Part shown: piece after piece, positions 8,047-17,604 of the stretch | Numbering within the stretch: the stretch's first letter is position 1 | How the letters are laid out: each line of letters opens with the position of its first letter | Assembly: GCF_029952445.1 (NCBI RefSeq) | Contig: NZ_JAQPPK010000008.1 | Coordinates: 1-64,000, forward strand | Length of the DNA: 64,000 nucleotides | Reading direction: 5' to 3' | Source of the DNA: Paenarthrobacter nitroguajacolicus | Lineage (GTDB): Bacteria > Actinomycetota > Actinomycetes > Actinomycetales > Micrococcaceae | Made by a program: the position numbers and the translations under genes | Notes under the pieces: model-generated | Databases searched by the model: none | Seen by the model: only the letters and a program-made list of their open reading frames with translations | Told to the model about the DNA's origin: nothing

Positions 8047-9153
8047 ATGGCTCAAGAAGCGGGCTCTCTTTCACCGGATAACGACGCGGACGGCAGTAAC
8101 CAGGACAGCTCTGGGGAGACGCCTTTCGCGGACGAAGTGACCATGCGTGCTCAGGTCCTGGACATCATCGAGTCCATCCTTGAGGACGCTGAACCGCGCA
8201 GCGAAGGGGCCCGGAACAAGCTCCGGGAGCTGCTCGATGCGCGCCCGGACGACCCCGAGGGCGCACTGCTGCAGCATCTGCTCCTCACCCGGAAAACAGC
8301 GCAACCTGCCACCAACGTCCCCGTTCACCTTGAACACGCCAGCCTGCACCTGGAATCGTCCGACGCCTCAAGGACCGTCCTGGTTCCCGTCAGCCACGAC
8401 GTCCGGGCCGGGATCCAATCGATCCTCGCCGACAAACTCCTCCTGACTGCCTTCCAACCAGTCCACTCCCTTCCCAACGGCGAACCGATCGGCGTCGAAG
8501 CGTTGACCCGGTTCATCGGCGAAGACGGAGCGGGAGCCGATGTGTGGTTCAGCGAAGCAGCTGCGGCCGGACTCGGAACCGAGCTTGAGATAGCTGCTCT
8601 GCATTGCGCGCTGATGGCCGCACACGATGTCCCGGAAAACATGTTCGTTGCGCTGAACCTGACCCCCGCAACATCCCACGATCCACGGGTGCGGAACCTC
8701 CTGGCCGCAGCCGCCTTGGCTCCCGAGAGGATCATCGTTGAACTGACGGGCAGCCTGGAGTCCCTGACGGCCCATTCGGAGGCCGAAGGTCTCGACCAGC
8801 TGCGGGCCCTGGGGCTCCGCATAGCGATCAGTGCCTCGGGCGCTGCCATGGTTTCGCTGGACACCATCGAGCAATTGCGGCCGGACATCATCAAACTGGA
8901 CCGCCACCTGATCGAAGGAATTGCCGGCAACGACGGCCAGAAACTCCGCGCCCGGGCCATTGTGGAGCTGGCGCGCGAGATCGGCGCGGACGTACACGCA
9001 CAGGGCATCGAAACCGCGGAAGAGCTACAGGAAGTGACGGCCTTGAAGGTCACGGCTGCGCAGGGATACCTGCTGGGCCGCCCCTCGGTGCACCCGCTGG
9101 ATTGGTCTGCGTGGAGTGTCCGCGCGCAAACGGAACCACAACGTGCGGGCTAG
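8047..9153 (+). CDS. Degenerate EAL-domain protein
   Basis: 368 aa. Residues about 1-95 are unassigned; about 120-355 form an EAL fold. EALTR is intact, but other sites are altered: ELTG replaces the usual E(I/L)TE, and the DDFGTG loop is replaced by SASGAA, removing the acidic residues that bind metal and activate water. KLDRHLI is preserved. It is therefore probably not an active c-di-GMP phosphodiesterase, and may bind the nucleotide or act through protein contacts. I chose ATG 8047 because AAGGA at 8036-8040 sits 6 bases upstream; TTG 8044 is too close. No transmembrane segment is seen. Confidence 0.85.
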   Translation: MAQEAGSLSPDNDADGSNQDSSGETPFADEVTMRAQVLDIIESILEDAEPRSEGARNKLRELLDARPDDPEGALLQHLLLTRKTAQPATNVPVHLEHASLHLESSDASRTVLVPVSHDVRAGIQSILADKLLLTAFQPVHSLPNGEPIGVEALTRFIGEDGAGADVWFSEAAAAGLGTELEIAALHCALMAAHDVPENMFVALNLTPATSHDPRVRNLLAAAALAPERIIVELTGSLESLTAHSEAEGLDQLRALGLRIAISASGAAMVSLDTIEQLRPDIIKLDRHLIEGIAGNDGQKLRARAIVELAREIGADVHAQGIETAEELQEVTALKVTAAQGYLLGRPSVHPLDWSAWSVRAQTEPQRAG

Positions 9154-9162
9154 AACGCGGGT

Positions 9163-10044
9163 TCAGTCAGTCATGTGGCGGGGATCGTTGCCGATATAGC
9201 TGCCGGGCGGCATGGCCGCACCGAAAACCGGGCCCGGCTGTGGGCGCTTGGGGTGCCTGTCGCCGTCGGCGTTCCGCTGGGTCAGCCGTCTCACAACCCA
9301 AGGGAAAAGGTGCTCCCTGGCCCAGACGATGTCATCAGCGCGCGCTTCACGCCAGCGGCGTTCCGGAAGCGGCCTCGGGGCCAGGGGTTCAAGGGAATGC
9401 GGCACGTTGAGCGTGTCGAGGACCATGATGGCGATTGTGTGCTGGCCAAGCGGAGAGAAATGAAGCCTGTCCGGATCCCACATCCGGGGATCGGTGAGTT
9501 GCCGCAAAGCCCAGAGGTCCGCGATCACGGCATCATGGCGGGCAGCAACCACGCGCATGTTTTCATTGAAGATTGCCACTTTGCCGCGGGTCCTGCCAAG
9601 AACGGGAGTGGCACCCCAATCCGGGCCGGTAAAGAGGACGATTGTTGCCCCTGTTGAGGCCAGTGTTTCCACGCCGTGGTCCAGTTCGAGCGCCAGTTTA
9701 TCGGGATCGCTTCTGTGGAAGAGAAGGTCGTTGCCGCCGGCGTTGAGCGTGATGAGATCCGGTTTCAGATCCAGCGCCGGACCTACCTGCTCCGCCAAAA
9801 TCTGATGAAGCACTTTTCCGCTGATCGCCAGGTTGGCGTACGCGAAATCCTCGTGGCCCGCGCTCAGTTCTTCGGCAACACGGTCCGCCCAGCCTCGGAG
9901 TCCGCCCGGGCTGCGGGGCTCGGGGTCGCCCAACCCTTCCGTGAAGGAGTCGCCCAATGCCACATAACGGCTCCACGGGTGCAGGCCTGGCCGGAAGCTA
10001 CCGGAACCACCCTGCGCCGAACCGCTGGCATCAAAGGCGTTCAT
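9163..10044 (-). CDS. SGNH/GDSL-type hydrolase
   Basis: 293 aa from ATG 10044. Block I is VALGDSFTEG with the nucleophilic Ser, block III is NAGGNDLLF, and block V is DRLHFS with the catalytic Asp-His pair, so all SGNH catalytic positions are present. There is no signal peptide, which suggests a cytoplasmic esterase or lipase; the substrate is unknown. The C-terminal 60 residues are Arg/Pro rich. It converges on the EAL gene with a 9-base gap and is divergent from the CDF transporter. Confidence 0.87.
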   Translation of the reverse strand: MNAFDASGSAQGGSGSFRPGLHPWSRYVALGDSFTEGLGDPEPRSPGGLRGWADRVAEELSAGHEDFAYANLAISGKVLHQILAEQVGPALDLKPDLITLNAGGNDLLFHRSDPDKLALELDHGVETLASTGATIVLFTGPDWGATPVLGRTRGKVAIFNENMRVVAARHDAVIADLWALRQLTDPRMWDPDRLHFSPLGQHTIAIMVLDTLNVPHSLEPLAPRPLPERRWREARADDIVWAREHLFPWVVRRLTQRNADGDRHPKRPQPGPVFGAAMPPGSYIGNDPRHMTD

Positions 10045-10146
10045 TCCTCCATGATGCGCCAATTGGGGGAACAACGGGCTGAAAGTGGGTTCTTTTGTGC
10101 AGCTCGCTGGCTCATGGCGAGAGCCTCCATTGGGTACGGTATCCCT

Positions 10147-11097
10147 ATGGCTGCATCCCGGGAAAAACCTGACTCCGGCTCCACCCTGTTGACGGTCATC
10201 ATCGCTTTCGCGGCGAACGCTTTGGTTGCTGCGGCCAAATCGGTGGCTGCGGCCCTCACGGGATCGGCATCAATGACCGCCGAGGCCGCACACTCCTGGG
10301 CGGACACCGGCAACCAGGTGTTCCTTTTCATGGCCGAACGCCGTTCCCAGCGTCCACGGGACAAGGGCCATCCCATGGGTTATGGCCGCGAAGCGTACGT
10401 CTGGTCCATGTTTGCCGCTTTCGGTCTATTCACCGCCGGAGCCGTGGTCTCCATCATGCACGGGATCCAGCAAATCCTTGAGCCGGAGCCGGCCTCGGAC
10501 TTCCTGATCGCCTACATAGTGCTGGCGTTGGCCTTTGTGCTGGAAGGTTTCTCCTTCATCCAGGCTTTCCGCCAGACCCGAAGGGCGGCCAAGGAGCTGG
10601 AGCGGCGCACCTTGGAGCAGGTCCTCGTTAGCTCGGATCCCACACTGCGTGCTGTTTTTGCCGAGGATGCCGCAGCGCTGGTTGGCCTGGTGATTGCGTT
10701 TACTGGCGTGTTCCTGCATCAGGTCACGGGATCGCCGTTGCCGGACGCTGTGGGCTCGATCGTGGTCGGTGTCCTGCTGGCCGTGGTTGCCGTTGTGCTG
10801 ATCGACCGCAACCGGCGGTTCCTGGTGGGCCAGGGAGTCACGCCGGACATCGAACGCTCCATGGGACGGCAACTGCTGGAACACCGGGACATCGCACGGC
10901 TTACTTACCTCCACCTGGAGTTCGTGGGCCCGCGCAAGCTCTATCTCGTGGCGGCGGTGGACCTGCAAGGCGACCACCCGGAACACGAGGTGGCCGTGGT
11001 GCTCCGGAGGATCGAGAGCGAACTGGAGGGCCATGAAACCGTTGAAGAAGCGGTGTTGACGCTGGCCACCCCGGACGAAGCCTCCCTGCAGTTGTAG
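10147..11097 (+). CDS. Cation diffusion facilitator family transporter
   Basis: 316 aa, about six membrane helices and a cytoplasmic C-terminal domain. Helix 2 has EAAHSWADTGNQ and helix 5 has FAEDAAALVG, the His/Asp pairs that form the metal site in CDF proteins exporting Zn2+, Fe2+, Mn2+ or similar by proton exchange. The start ATG 10147 (MAASREKP) is preceded by TACGGT but no clear ribosome-binding site; ATG 10114 in the same frame is an alternative. The metal cannot be read from the sequence. Confidence 0.88.
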   Translation: MAASREKPDSGSTLLTVIIAFAANALVAAAKSVAAALTGSASMTAEAAHSWADTGNQVFLFMAERRSQRPRDKGHPMGYGREAYVWSMFAAFGLFTAGAVVSIMHGIQQILEPEPASDFLIAYIVLALAFVLEGFSFIQAFRQTRRAAKELERRTLEQVLVSSDPTLRAVFAEDAAALVGLVIAFTGVFLHQVTGSPLPDAVGSIVVGVLLAVVAVVLIDRNRRFLVGQGVTPDIERSMGRQLLEHRDIARLTYLHLEFVGPRKLYLVAAVDLQGDHPEHEVAVVLRRIESELEGHETVEEAVLTLATPDEASLQL

Positions 11098-11125
11098 GGC
11101 ACCGGCTTAGCAGGCAGCAGCGCAA

Positions 11126-11959
11126 CTACCGCGCGGTCTCCATCAGCCGCTGCATCTGCTCCCCGGCATCACTGCCCGGCGACGGCGTGTAAACCACGAT
11201 GTGCAGGTCCGGCCGGTCCGAAGGCGACACTTGATGGTGCTCCAGTTGCAGCACCCCCACAGCCGGATGATGGAACAGCCGCTCGCGGGACTCGAAGCCA
11301 AGGATGTCGTAGCGGTCCCAGCTTTCCTGGAATTCGGGGCTGGCTTCCTTGAGCCGTTCCACTTGGTACGCCACATCCGGATCACCCAGGCGCTGACCCG
11401 TCTCGGCCCGGAATTCGGCCAAAAACCTCTTGCTGGTGACGTCCCAGTCCGGGAGCAGGTCCCGGACATAGGGGTCGGTGAAGACGAGCCACAAAAGGTT
11501 CCTGTCGGCGGCGTCGAACGTTCCTATGTTTGGGTACAGCGCCTCATAGGCGCGGTTCCAACCGGCCACGCCCCAATCCGGGGAGAGCGCGTACGAGGGG
11601 TTGGGATCCAGGGCATCCAGCAGGCGCTGCACATGGGCCGGCGCGTCGGCCGCGACCGGCCCCTTGGGCACCGCGGAGGCGTAGCCGCCCAAGGAGAGCA
11701 CATAGCCCAGGCCGGTATCCGAGAGATGCAGGGCGCGCGCGATGGATTCAAGGACCTGCCGTGAAGGACTGATGTCGCGGCCTTGTTCGAGCCAGGTGTA
11801 CCAGGTGACGCTGACCCCGGAGAGGAAGGCGATCTCTTCCCGGCGAAGTCCGCGTTCGCGGGACCGCCCTACTGGCGGGAGTCCATAGTCGGAGCGGAGG
11901 GCCTGGTTTCGGCGGGTCCTGAGATACAGCCCCAGTTCCTTGCGTCTCTCATCTTTCAC
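11126..11959 (-). CDS. XRE-family regulator with MmyB-like ligand-binding domain
   Basis: 277 aa. Residues about 5-80 form an XRE helix-turn-helix (REEIAFLSGVSVTWYTWLEQGRD). Residues about 105-270 match the MmyB-like PAS-type domain of many actinobacterial regulators (NRAYEALYP, WLVFTDPYVRDLLPDW, HHPAVGVLQLEHHQ). The start is GTG 11959 with no ribosome-binding site in front of it, so a leaderless message is possible. Divergent from ilvD; this type often controls a neighbouring oxidoreductase, but no such gene is adjacent. Confidence 0.85.
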   Translation of the reverse strand: MKDERRKELGLYLRTRRNQALRSDYGLPPVGRSRERGLRREEIAFLSGVSVTWYTWLEQGRDISPSRQVLESIARALHLSDTGLGYVLSLGGYASAVPKGPVAADAPAHVQRLLDALDPNPSYALSPDWGVAGWNRAYEALYPNIGTFDAADRNLLWLVFTDPYVRDLLPDWDVTSKRFLAEFRAETGQRLGDPDVAYQVERLKEASPEFQESWDRYDILGFESRERLFHHPAVGVLQLEHHQVSPSDRPDLHIVVYTPSPGSDAGEQMQRLMETAR

Positions 11960-11989
11960 GATGACAACACTATTACTCTGGTACTTTCA

Positions 11990-11999
11990 CTACTAGTAG
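11990..11999. promoter_or_regulatory. Perfect palindrome in the XRE regulator/ilvD spacer
   Basis: CTACTAGTAG is a perfect 10-bp palindrome in the 86-base divergent spacer. It could be the autoregulatory site of the XRE protein or an ilvD control site. Short palindromes occur by chance, so support is limited. Confidence 0.3.
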
Positions 12000-12045
12000 C
12001 AGCACCGTCTTCCGGAGATCCTGAAAGAGCAGCAGGATGGTACCC

Positions 12046-13908
12046 ATGCCTGTACTCCGTTCTAAAACAGTTACCCACGGCCGCAACATGGCCGGCGCCC
12101 GCGCACTGCTGCGCGCTTCCGGCGTCGCCAACGAGGACATCGGCAAGCCGATCATCGCCGTGGCCAACTCCTTCACCGAGTTCGTCCCCGGCCACACCCA
12201 CCTCGCCCCGGTGGGCAGGATCGTCTCCGACGCGATCCTCGCCGCCGGCGCCGTGCCGCGCGAGTTCAACACCATCGCCGTTGACGACGGCATCGCCATG
12301 GGCCACTCCGGCATGCTGTACTCCCTGCCGTCGCGCGACTTGATTGCCGACTCCGTTGAATACATGGTCAACGCACACTGTGCCGACGCGTTGGTCTGCA
12401 TCTCCAACTGCGACAAGATCACCCCGGGCATGCTCATGGCCGCGCTGCGCCTGAACATCCCCGTGGTGTTTGTCTCCGGCGGTCCCATGGAAGCCGGACG
12501 AGTGACGCTGAGCGACGGTTCCGTGCGCTCGCTGGACCTGGTGAACGCGATTGCCGACGCCGTGGACGAGTCCATTTCCGACGAGGACATCAACCTCATC
12601 GAAGAGAACGCCTGCCCCACCTGCGGTTCGTGCTCGGGCATGTTCACCGCAAACTCCATGAACTGCCTGGCCGAGGCAATCGGCCTGGCGTTGCCGGGCA
12701 ACGGCTCCGTGCTCGCCACCCACACCGCCCGCAAGGCGCTGTACGAGAAGGCTGGTGCCACCGTCGTCGAGCTCGTCAAGCGCTATTACAACGGCGACGA
12801 CGACTCGGTACTGCCGCGCTCCATCGCCACCAAAGAGGCCTTCGACAACGCCATGGCCCTGGACATCTCCATGGGTGGCTCCACCAACACCATCCTGCAC
12901 CTGCTGGCCGCAGCCCAGGAAGCGGGCGTGGAGTACGGCCTGGCCGAGATGGACGCCAAGTCCCGCCAGGTGCCATGCCTTGCGAAGGTGGCACCGAACG
13001 TAGCCGGGAACAAGACCTATTACATGGAGGACGTGCACCGCGCCGGCGGCATCCCCGCGCTGCTCGGTGAGCTGAACCGCGGCGGACTCCTGCACAAGAA
13101 CGTCCACTCCGTGCACTCCACTGACCTGGACGGCTGGCTGGACGACTGGGACATCCGCGGCGGCAAGGCCACCGAGGAAGCACAGGCTCTGTGGCACGCG
13201 GCCCCCGGCGGCGTCCGGTCCTCCACCGCGTTCTCGCAGTCGAACGTGTGGACCTCCCTGGACACCGACGCGGAGGGTGGCTGCATCCGCTCCGTGGAGC
13301 ACGCCTTCTCCAAGGACGGCGGCCTGGCCGTGCTGCGCGGCAACGTGGCAGTGGACGGCGCCGTGGTGAAGACTGCCGGTGTGGACGAGTCCATCTGGAT
13401 CTTCGAAGGCCCCGCCGTTGTGTGCGAATCGCAGGACGAAGCCGTGGAAAAGATCCTGAACAAGTCCGTCAAGGAAGGCGACGTGGTGGTCATCCGCTAC
13501 GAAGGCCCCCGTGGCGGTCCGGGCATGCAGGAAATGCTCTACCCGACGTCCTTCCTCAAAGGCCGCGGCCTGGGCAAGAAGTGCGCCCTCATCACCGACG
13601 GTCGTTTCTCCGGCGGCACGTCCGGCTTGTCCATCGGGCACATCTCCCCGGAGGCTGCCTCCGGCGGTGCCATCGCCCTGGTTGAAGACGGCGACATCAT
13701 CAGCATCGACATCACCCAGCGCTCCCTGCAGTTGCAGGTCCCCGATGAGATCCTCGAAGAACGCCGCGAAAAGCTGCTGGTCAACGGCGGTTACAAGCCG
13801 AAGGACCGGGACCGGCAGGTCTCCCCGGCCCTCCGCGCCTACGCCGCCATGGCCCTCTCCGCTGACAAGGGCGCCGTCCGCGACGTCTCGCTGATCGAGA
13901 ACCTCTAA
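12046..13908 (+). CDS. ilvD: Dihydroxy-acid dehydratase
   Basis: 620 aa, the usual length. [10 protein letters not shown] and [19 protein letters not shown] contain the Fe-S-ligating cysteines, and [14 protein letters not shown] is the C-terminal signature. It dehydrates 2,3-dihydroxy-isovalerate and -methylvalerate to the 2-keto acids of valine and isoleucine synthesis. I prefer ATG 12046 ([20 protein letters not shown]) because it matches the family N-terminus and has AGGA at 12034-12037; ATG 12037 would add three residues. It stands alone, away from other ilv genes. Confidence 0.96.
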   Translation: MPVLRSKTVTHGRNMAGARALLRASGVANEDIGKPIIAVANSFTEFVPGHTHLAPVGRIVSDAILAAGAVPREFNTIAVDDGIAMGHSGMLYSLPSRDLIADSVEYMVNAHCADALVCISNCDKITPGMLMAALRLNIPVVFVSGGPMEAGRVTLSDGSVRSLDLVNAIADAVDESISDEDINLIEENACPTCGSCSGMFTANSMNCLAEAIGLALPGNGSVLATHTARKALYEKAGATVVELVKRYYNGDDDSVLPRSIATKEAFDNAMALDISMGGSTNTILHLLAAAQEAGVEYGLAEMDAKSRQVPCLAKVAPNVAGNKTYYMEDVHRAGGIPALLGELNRGGLLHKNVHSVHSTDLDGWLDDWDIRGGKATEEAQALWHAAPGGVRSSTAFSQSNVWTSLDTDAEGGCIRSVEHAFSKDGGLAVLRGNVAVDGAVVKTAGVDESIWIFEGPAVVCESQDEAVEKILNKSVKEGDVVVIRYEGPRGGPGMQEMLYPTSFLKGRGLGKKCALITDGRFSGGTSGLSIGHISPEAASGGAIALVEDGDIISIDITQRSLQLQVPDEILEERREKLLVNGGYKPKDRDRQVSPALRAYAAMALSADKGAVRDVSLIENL

Positions 13909-13940
13909 GCGGGAACCTCTAAGCGGGAACCTCTAAACGG
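13899..13940 (+). repeat. 14-bp tandem repeat covering the ilvD stop codon
   Basis: GAACCTCTAA occurs at 13899, 13913 and 13927 with a period of exactly 14 bases, the first copy carrying the ilvD stop. It looks like replication-slippage duplication of the gene end and gives three successive TAA triplets. Confidence 0.85.
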
Positions 13941-13956
13941 GCGATCCTCGCTTAAG

Positions 13957-14006
13957 CCGCCTGCCGCCGTCGTGCTTCCCAGTGAAGGCACGACGGCGGC
14001 GGGCGG
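13957..14006. terminator. Bidirectional hairpin terminator between ilvD and ThDP enzyme gene
   Basis: CCGCCTGCCGCCGTCGTGC (13957-13975) pairs with the complementary arm at 13988-14006 with one mismatch around a 12-base loop. It sits between two convergent genes. There is no T run on either side, so it is an atypical but plausible shared terminator. Confidence 0.7.
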
Positions 14007-14041
14007 CTATTGCCGTTAAGGGCGGCATAAGTCCGCAAGGG

Positions 14042-15850
14042 CTAGCCGCGGAGCTCCGATTCGCCTGCCGCATACGTGTCCAGCAGCCGGCGGGCATGCG
14101 CGCCGGCAGGGCCTTCCTGGGCCAAAGCGGACCTCATGCCCGGGAGCTTCTGCTCTCCGGCAGGGAAGGGCGGAAGCAGCGGGATGTCCGGGTCCGTCAG
14201 AACTTCCAGGACCACGGGGCGATCTGCGGAGAGGGCAAAATCCCAGGCCTCTCCCAGTTTTGCAGGGTCATCCACGCGCACCCCGGCCAGGCCCAGCAGT
14301 TCGGCGTAGGCCGCGTAGGGGAAGTCCGGGATCTCCTGGCTGGCGGGGAAGCGCGGCTCGGCCTCGGTTTCGCGCTGCTCCCATGAAACCTCGGCGAGGT
14401 CCCGGTTGTTGAAGACGCACACGACGAACCGTGGATCCGCCCAATCCCGCCAGCGGTGCGCAACGGTGATCAGCTCGGCTACCCCCAGCATCTGCATGCC
14501 GCCGTCGCCGGCCAGTGCCACCAAGGGCCGGTCGGGATGGGTGAGCTTCGCTGCGAGTCCGTAGGGTACGGCGCAGCCCATGCTGGCCAGCGTACCGCTG
14601 AGGTGGGCGGGGACTCCCGGCGGAAGGATCAGTTGGCGGGCGTACCAGTAGACGCAGCTGCCGACGTCGATGCTCAGCTGGGCATTGCCGGGGAGCCTGC
14701 CGCTGAGCTCGCGGACCACCAGTTCCGGGTTCACGGGCTCGGCCGGTACGTTGGCGCGTTGCTCCGAAAGGTGACGCCAGGCCCTGACCTGGGTTTCGAC
14801 GTCGGAACGCCACTGGGCGCGTTGGGCCTCTTTTTCCTGTTGCTTGGCTTCCAGTCGCTGTGAAAGTTGCTGGAGGGTTTCGGCGGCATCTCCCACCAGG
14901 CCCACCTCGACCGGGTAGCGGTTGGCGATTTTCCTGCCATCGATGTCGATCTGCACGGCTTTGGCCTGGCCGGGCTTGGGGTAGAACTCGGTCCAGGGAT
15001 CGTTGGAGCCGATGATGAGCAGGGTGTCGCAGTTTTCCAGCAGGTACGCGCTGGCTGTGGTGCCCAAATGGCCCATGGTTCCCGCGGCGAACGGGAGCGT
15101 TTCGTCCACGAAAGGCTTGCCGAGCAGGCTGGTGGTGATGCCGGCGTTCAGCTTTTCGGCAAGCTGAACCACTTCGTCCTGGGCCTTGCGGGCGCCCTGG
15201 CCAACGAACACCGCTATCCGCTCGCCTTGTGAAAGGATCTCGACGGCGGCATCCAACTCCTCCTCCCGGGGCACCACCCTGGTGGGGTGCCACACGGGTG
15301 CGGTGACGACGATTCCGTGTTCATGCCCAAGATCCGGTGCTTCCGCCGTCTGGATATCGTGCGGCACGATGACCACGCAGGGTGACTTGGTCTCCAGCGC
15401 GGTACGGAAAGCCCGGTCAATCAGCATGGGGACCTGCTCCGGGGAGCTGGCAAGCTGCGCGAACTGGGCGGCGACGTCCTTGAAGAGCGTGAGCAGGTCG
15501 ATTTCCTGCATGTACGCGGACCCCAGGACAGTGGTGCTTTGTTGGCCGATGATCGCTACGACAGGGACGCTGTCCATCTTGGCGTCGTAGAGGCCGTTGA
15601 GCAGGTGGACTGCGCCTGGACCCTGCGTAGAGGTCACCACGCCAACGTCACCGGTGTACTTCCCGTGCCCCACCGCCATGAATGCGGCGGCTTCTTCGTG
15701 GCGGGCCTGCACGAACTCCACGTCGCCCTCCGAGCGACGGAGGGCACCCATCAGGCCGTTGATGCCATCCCCGCTGTAACCGAACACCCTGCCTACGCCC
15801 CACGCTTTGAGGCGTTCAACGATCAGATCCGACACCGTTCGCTCAGCCAT
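14042..15850 (-). CDS. Thiamine-diphosphate enzyme, pyruvate oxidase/dehydrogenase (quinone) type
   Basis: 602 aa with the three domains of the acetolactate synthase/pyruvate oxidase family. The N-terminal ThDP domain has the catalytic Glu in VQARHEEAAAFMAVG, the middle domain is FAD/nucleotide-type, and the C-terminal ThDP-binding motif starts at GDGGMQMLG and ends near VFNNRDL. The arrangement matches PoxB-like enzymes that decarboxylate pyruvate to acetate or acetyl phosphate. The PoxB C-terminal membrane amphipathic tail is not obvious, so the acceptor is uncertain. Single gene behind a palindromic promoter region. Confidence 0.85.
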   Translation of the reverse strand: MAERTVSDLIVERLKAWGVGRVFGYSGDGINGLMGALRRSEGDVEFVQARHEEAAAFMAVGHGKYTGDVGVVTSTQGPGAVHLLNGLYDAKMDSVPVVAIIGQQSTTVLGSAYMQEIDLLTLFKDVAAQFAQLASSPEQVPMLIDRAFRTALETKSPCVVIVPHDIQTAEAPDLGHEHGIVVTAPVWHPTRVVPREEELDAAVEILSQGERIAVFVGQGARKAQDEVVQLAEKLNAGITTSLLGKPFVDETLPFAAGTMGHLGTTASAYLLENCDTLLIIGSNDPWTEFYPKPGQAKAVQIDIDGRKIANRYPVEVGLVGDAAETLQQLSQRLEAKQQEKEAQRAQWRSDVETQVRAWRHLSEQRANVPAEPVNPELVVRELSGRLPGNAQLSIDVGSCVYWYARQLILPPGVPAHLSGTLASMGCAVPYGLAAKLTHPDRPLVALAGDGGMQMLGVAELITVAHRWRDWADPRFVVCVFNNRDLAEVSWEQRETEAEPRFPASQEIPDFPYAAYAELLGLAGVRVDDPAKLGEAWDFALSADRPVVLEVLTDPDIPLLPPFPAGEQKLPGMRSALAQEGPAGAHARRLLDTYAAGESELRG

Positions 15851-15896
15851 GACACGACTCCTGTAGTCAATCGGGGGTTTCTGCCTTTGACTATAG

Positions 15897-15908
15897 TAAG
15901 CATGCTTA
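15897..15908. promoter_or_regulatory. Perfect palindrome upstream of the ThDP enzyme gene
   Basis: TAAGCATGCTTA is a perfect 12-bp palindrome 47 bases upstream of the ThDP enzyme start, overlapping a minus-strand TACTAT/TATAGT -10-like element (about 15890-15898). This is a typical place for a dimeric repressor. The regulator is not identified. Confidence 0.5.
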
Positions 15909-16003
15909 TGGATTGGGTGCCTTGTTTGGAGGATTTGGCTGGGTTATCCACATAGGACGTTTGGTTTGATTTGGGTGCCTGGGGCCGGTGGCAGGCTTGA
16001 TTT

Positions 16004-17560
16004 ATGGGAAATGGAACGCGGGTGGGAGAGGGGGTGGCGGCGCCCCTGTCCGGCTTCGCATTGGGGTCTTTGGGGGCGGATTCCCTTGAGGATGGCGCTG
16101 CTGCGCTGGACTGCGTTCGGGCCTCCGCCCTTCGGCAAGCCTCGATGTTCGACGTCGGTGAGGCTGCTGCTTTCGCCGGCACGGTCGAGGATATCGCCCG
16201 GACTGTGGAGTACCTGCAAATTGTCGCAGCACAGGCCGTGGAGCGAACCCGCGGGGAGTGCGCCTCCGGCAAGGCTCCCGCCTGGCGCGCCGGCTGGACG
16301 GAAAGAGAAGACGCGGCCCAGGGGGGAGGGGCGTCAACCGCTGCTGTGCTGGACGATGGGTACCGGAATGCGGCGGAATTCCTCCGTGCCAGCCTCCGGA
16401 TCACCATCAAGGACGCACGCAGCCGGCTTGCCCTTGCCAGCACCGTCTTGCCCGGCACCGGGATGACGGGGGAGCAGCTTCCACCGCGGCGCGAAGAACT
16501 CGCCGCCGCTGCGGCAGATGCGCTGGTGTCTGCCCGCTCAGCCACCTTGATAGGCGCGGCACTGGATGATGTCCAGCTCCTCACGGACGCCGGCACCATC
16601 ACGAAGATGGAGCACGCCCTCACCGCCACGGCCCTTGAGTCGGACCCGGATTTCGTCGCACGGGCCGCCCGCCGCTGGATCGCTTTCATTGATCAGGATG
16701 GCCATGAACCCAGCGAGGAAGCGCTTCGCCAAATTCAAGGGGCGTTCATCCGTAAGCCGAGGCACGGCCTGCAGCACCTCGAAATCTTCGCAACAGCCGA
16801 GCAATTCGAAACCCTCACCACCGTCATGAATGCCGCCACCAACCCCCGACTCACCAGCAAGGAGCCAGCCAGCCCCTTCAGCAGCGGCAAGAGCAGCAGT
16901 CGGTACTCGGGGATGGGTTCGGCGGCGGGCTGGGTTCCCGAACTCGACCGGCGCTCCCGGGCGCAGAAGCTCCTCGACGGTCTCGTGGGTGGTTGCAAGC
17001 ATGCCTTGGCCACAGGCAAGCTCCCTGCCAATGGCGGCCTGAAACCCCAAGTGATGGTCACCATCGACTACCGCGACCTCTTCAATGGGCTCAAAGGACA
17101 GGACAGTACGGGCAGCACCCAGGTGAGGCTCAGCAGCGCGGCGTCCACATTCCAAGGACCGATCCACCCGAACATCATCCGGAAAATTGCCTGCGACGCC
17201 GACATTCTCCCGGTCCTGCTGGGCTCTGAGGGCAGGGTCCTTGGAATAGGCCGAACCAGCCGCATCTTCCCACCCCACATCCGCAAGGCCCTTAACGCCC
17301 GCGACCAAGGATGTGCTTTCCCGGACTGCACCATGCCGACGCCTTGGTGCGAGGCCCACCACATCACCTACTGGTCGCAAGGTGGGCCCACCAGCACGGA
17401 CAACGGCGTGCTCTTGTGCTCACATCATCATCAGGTCATCCATAAGGAACAGTGGAAGATTGCGAGCAGAAACGGCGTCCCGTGGTTTACCCCGCCGCCA
17501 CATGTCGATCCCAGCCAAACAGCCCGGCGAAACCATCACCACACGCCACTGCGCACATAG
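16004..17560 (+). CDS. DUF222/HNH endonuclease domain protein (13E12-type)
   Basis: 518 aa. Residues about 30-340 form the helical DUF222 region found in actinobacterial 13E12-repeat proteins. At residues 440-490 there is an HNH nuclease motif: CAFPDCTMPTPWCEAHHI, then GGPTSTDNGVLLCSHHHQVIH, with the paired Cys residues for structural zinc and the catalytic His. Such genes occur in many copies per Arthrobacter-type genome and their function is unclear. No partner toxin, immunity or transposase gene is adjacent. The start ATG 16004 has no obvious ribosome-binding site. Confidence 0.9.
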   Translation: MGNGTRVGEGVAAPLSGFALGSLGADSLEDGAAALDCVRASALRQASMFDVGEAAAFAGTVEDIARTVEYLQIVAAQAVERTRGECASGKAPAWRAGWTEREDAAQGGGASTAAVLDDGYRNAAEFLRASLRITIKDARSRLALASTVLPGTGMTGEQLPPRREELAAAAADALVSARSATLIGAALDDVQLLTDAGTITKMEHALTATALESDPDFVARAARRWIAFIDQDGHEPSEEALRQIQGAFIRKPRHGLQHLEIFATAEQFETLTTVMNAATNPRLTSKEPASPFSSGKSSSRYSGMGSAAGWVPELDRRSRAQKLLDGLVGGCKHALATGKLPANGGLKPQVMVTIDYRDLFNGLKGQDSTGSTQVRLSSAASTFQGPIHPNIIRKIACDADILPVLLGSEGRVLGIGRTSRIFPPHIRKALNARDQGCAFPDCTMPTPWCEAHHITYWSQGGPTSTDNGVLLCSHHHQVIHKEQWKIASRNGVPWFTPPPHVDPSQTARRNHHHTPLRT

Positions 17561-17604
17561 GCCGCCCGCTTCCAGGGGTGCTGGTGTGATCGTTAAAGAG
17601 TGAC

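Noticed and set aside
11956..13641. Open frame of 561 codons antisense to ilvD
   Set aside because: It covers a highly conserved dehydratase gene and reads as Val/His/Gly-rich text without any domain.
16004..17560. DUF222/HNH gene as a mobile intron or homing element
   Set aside because: It is a free-standing gene without interrupted host sequence or terminal repeats, like the many copies known in this group.
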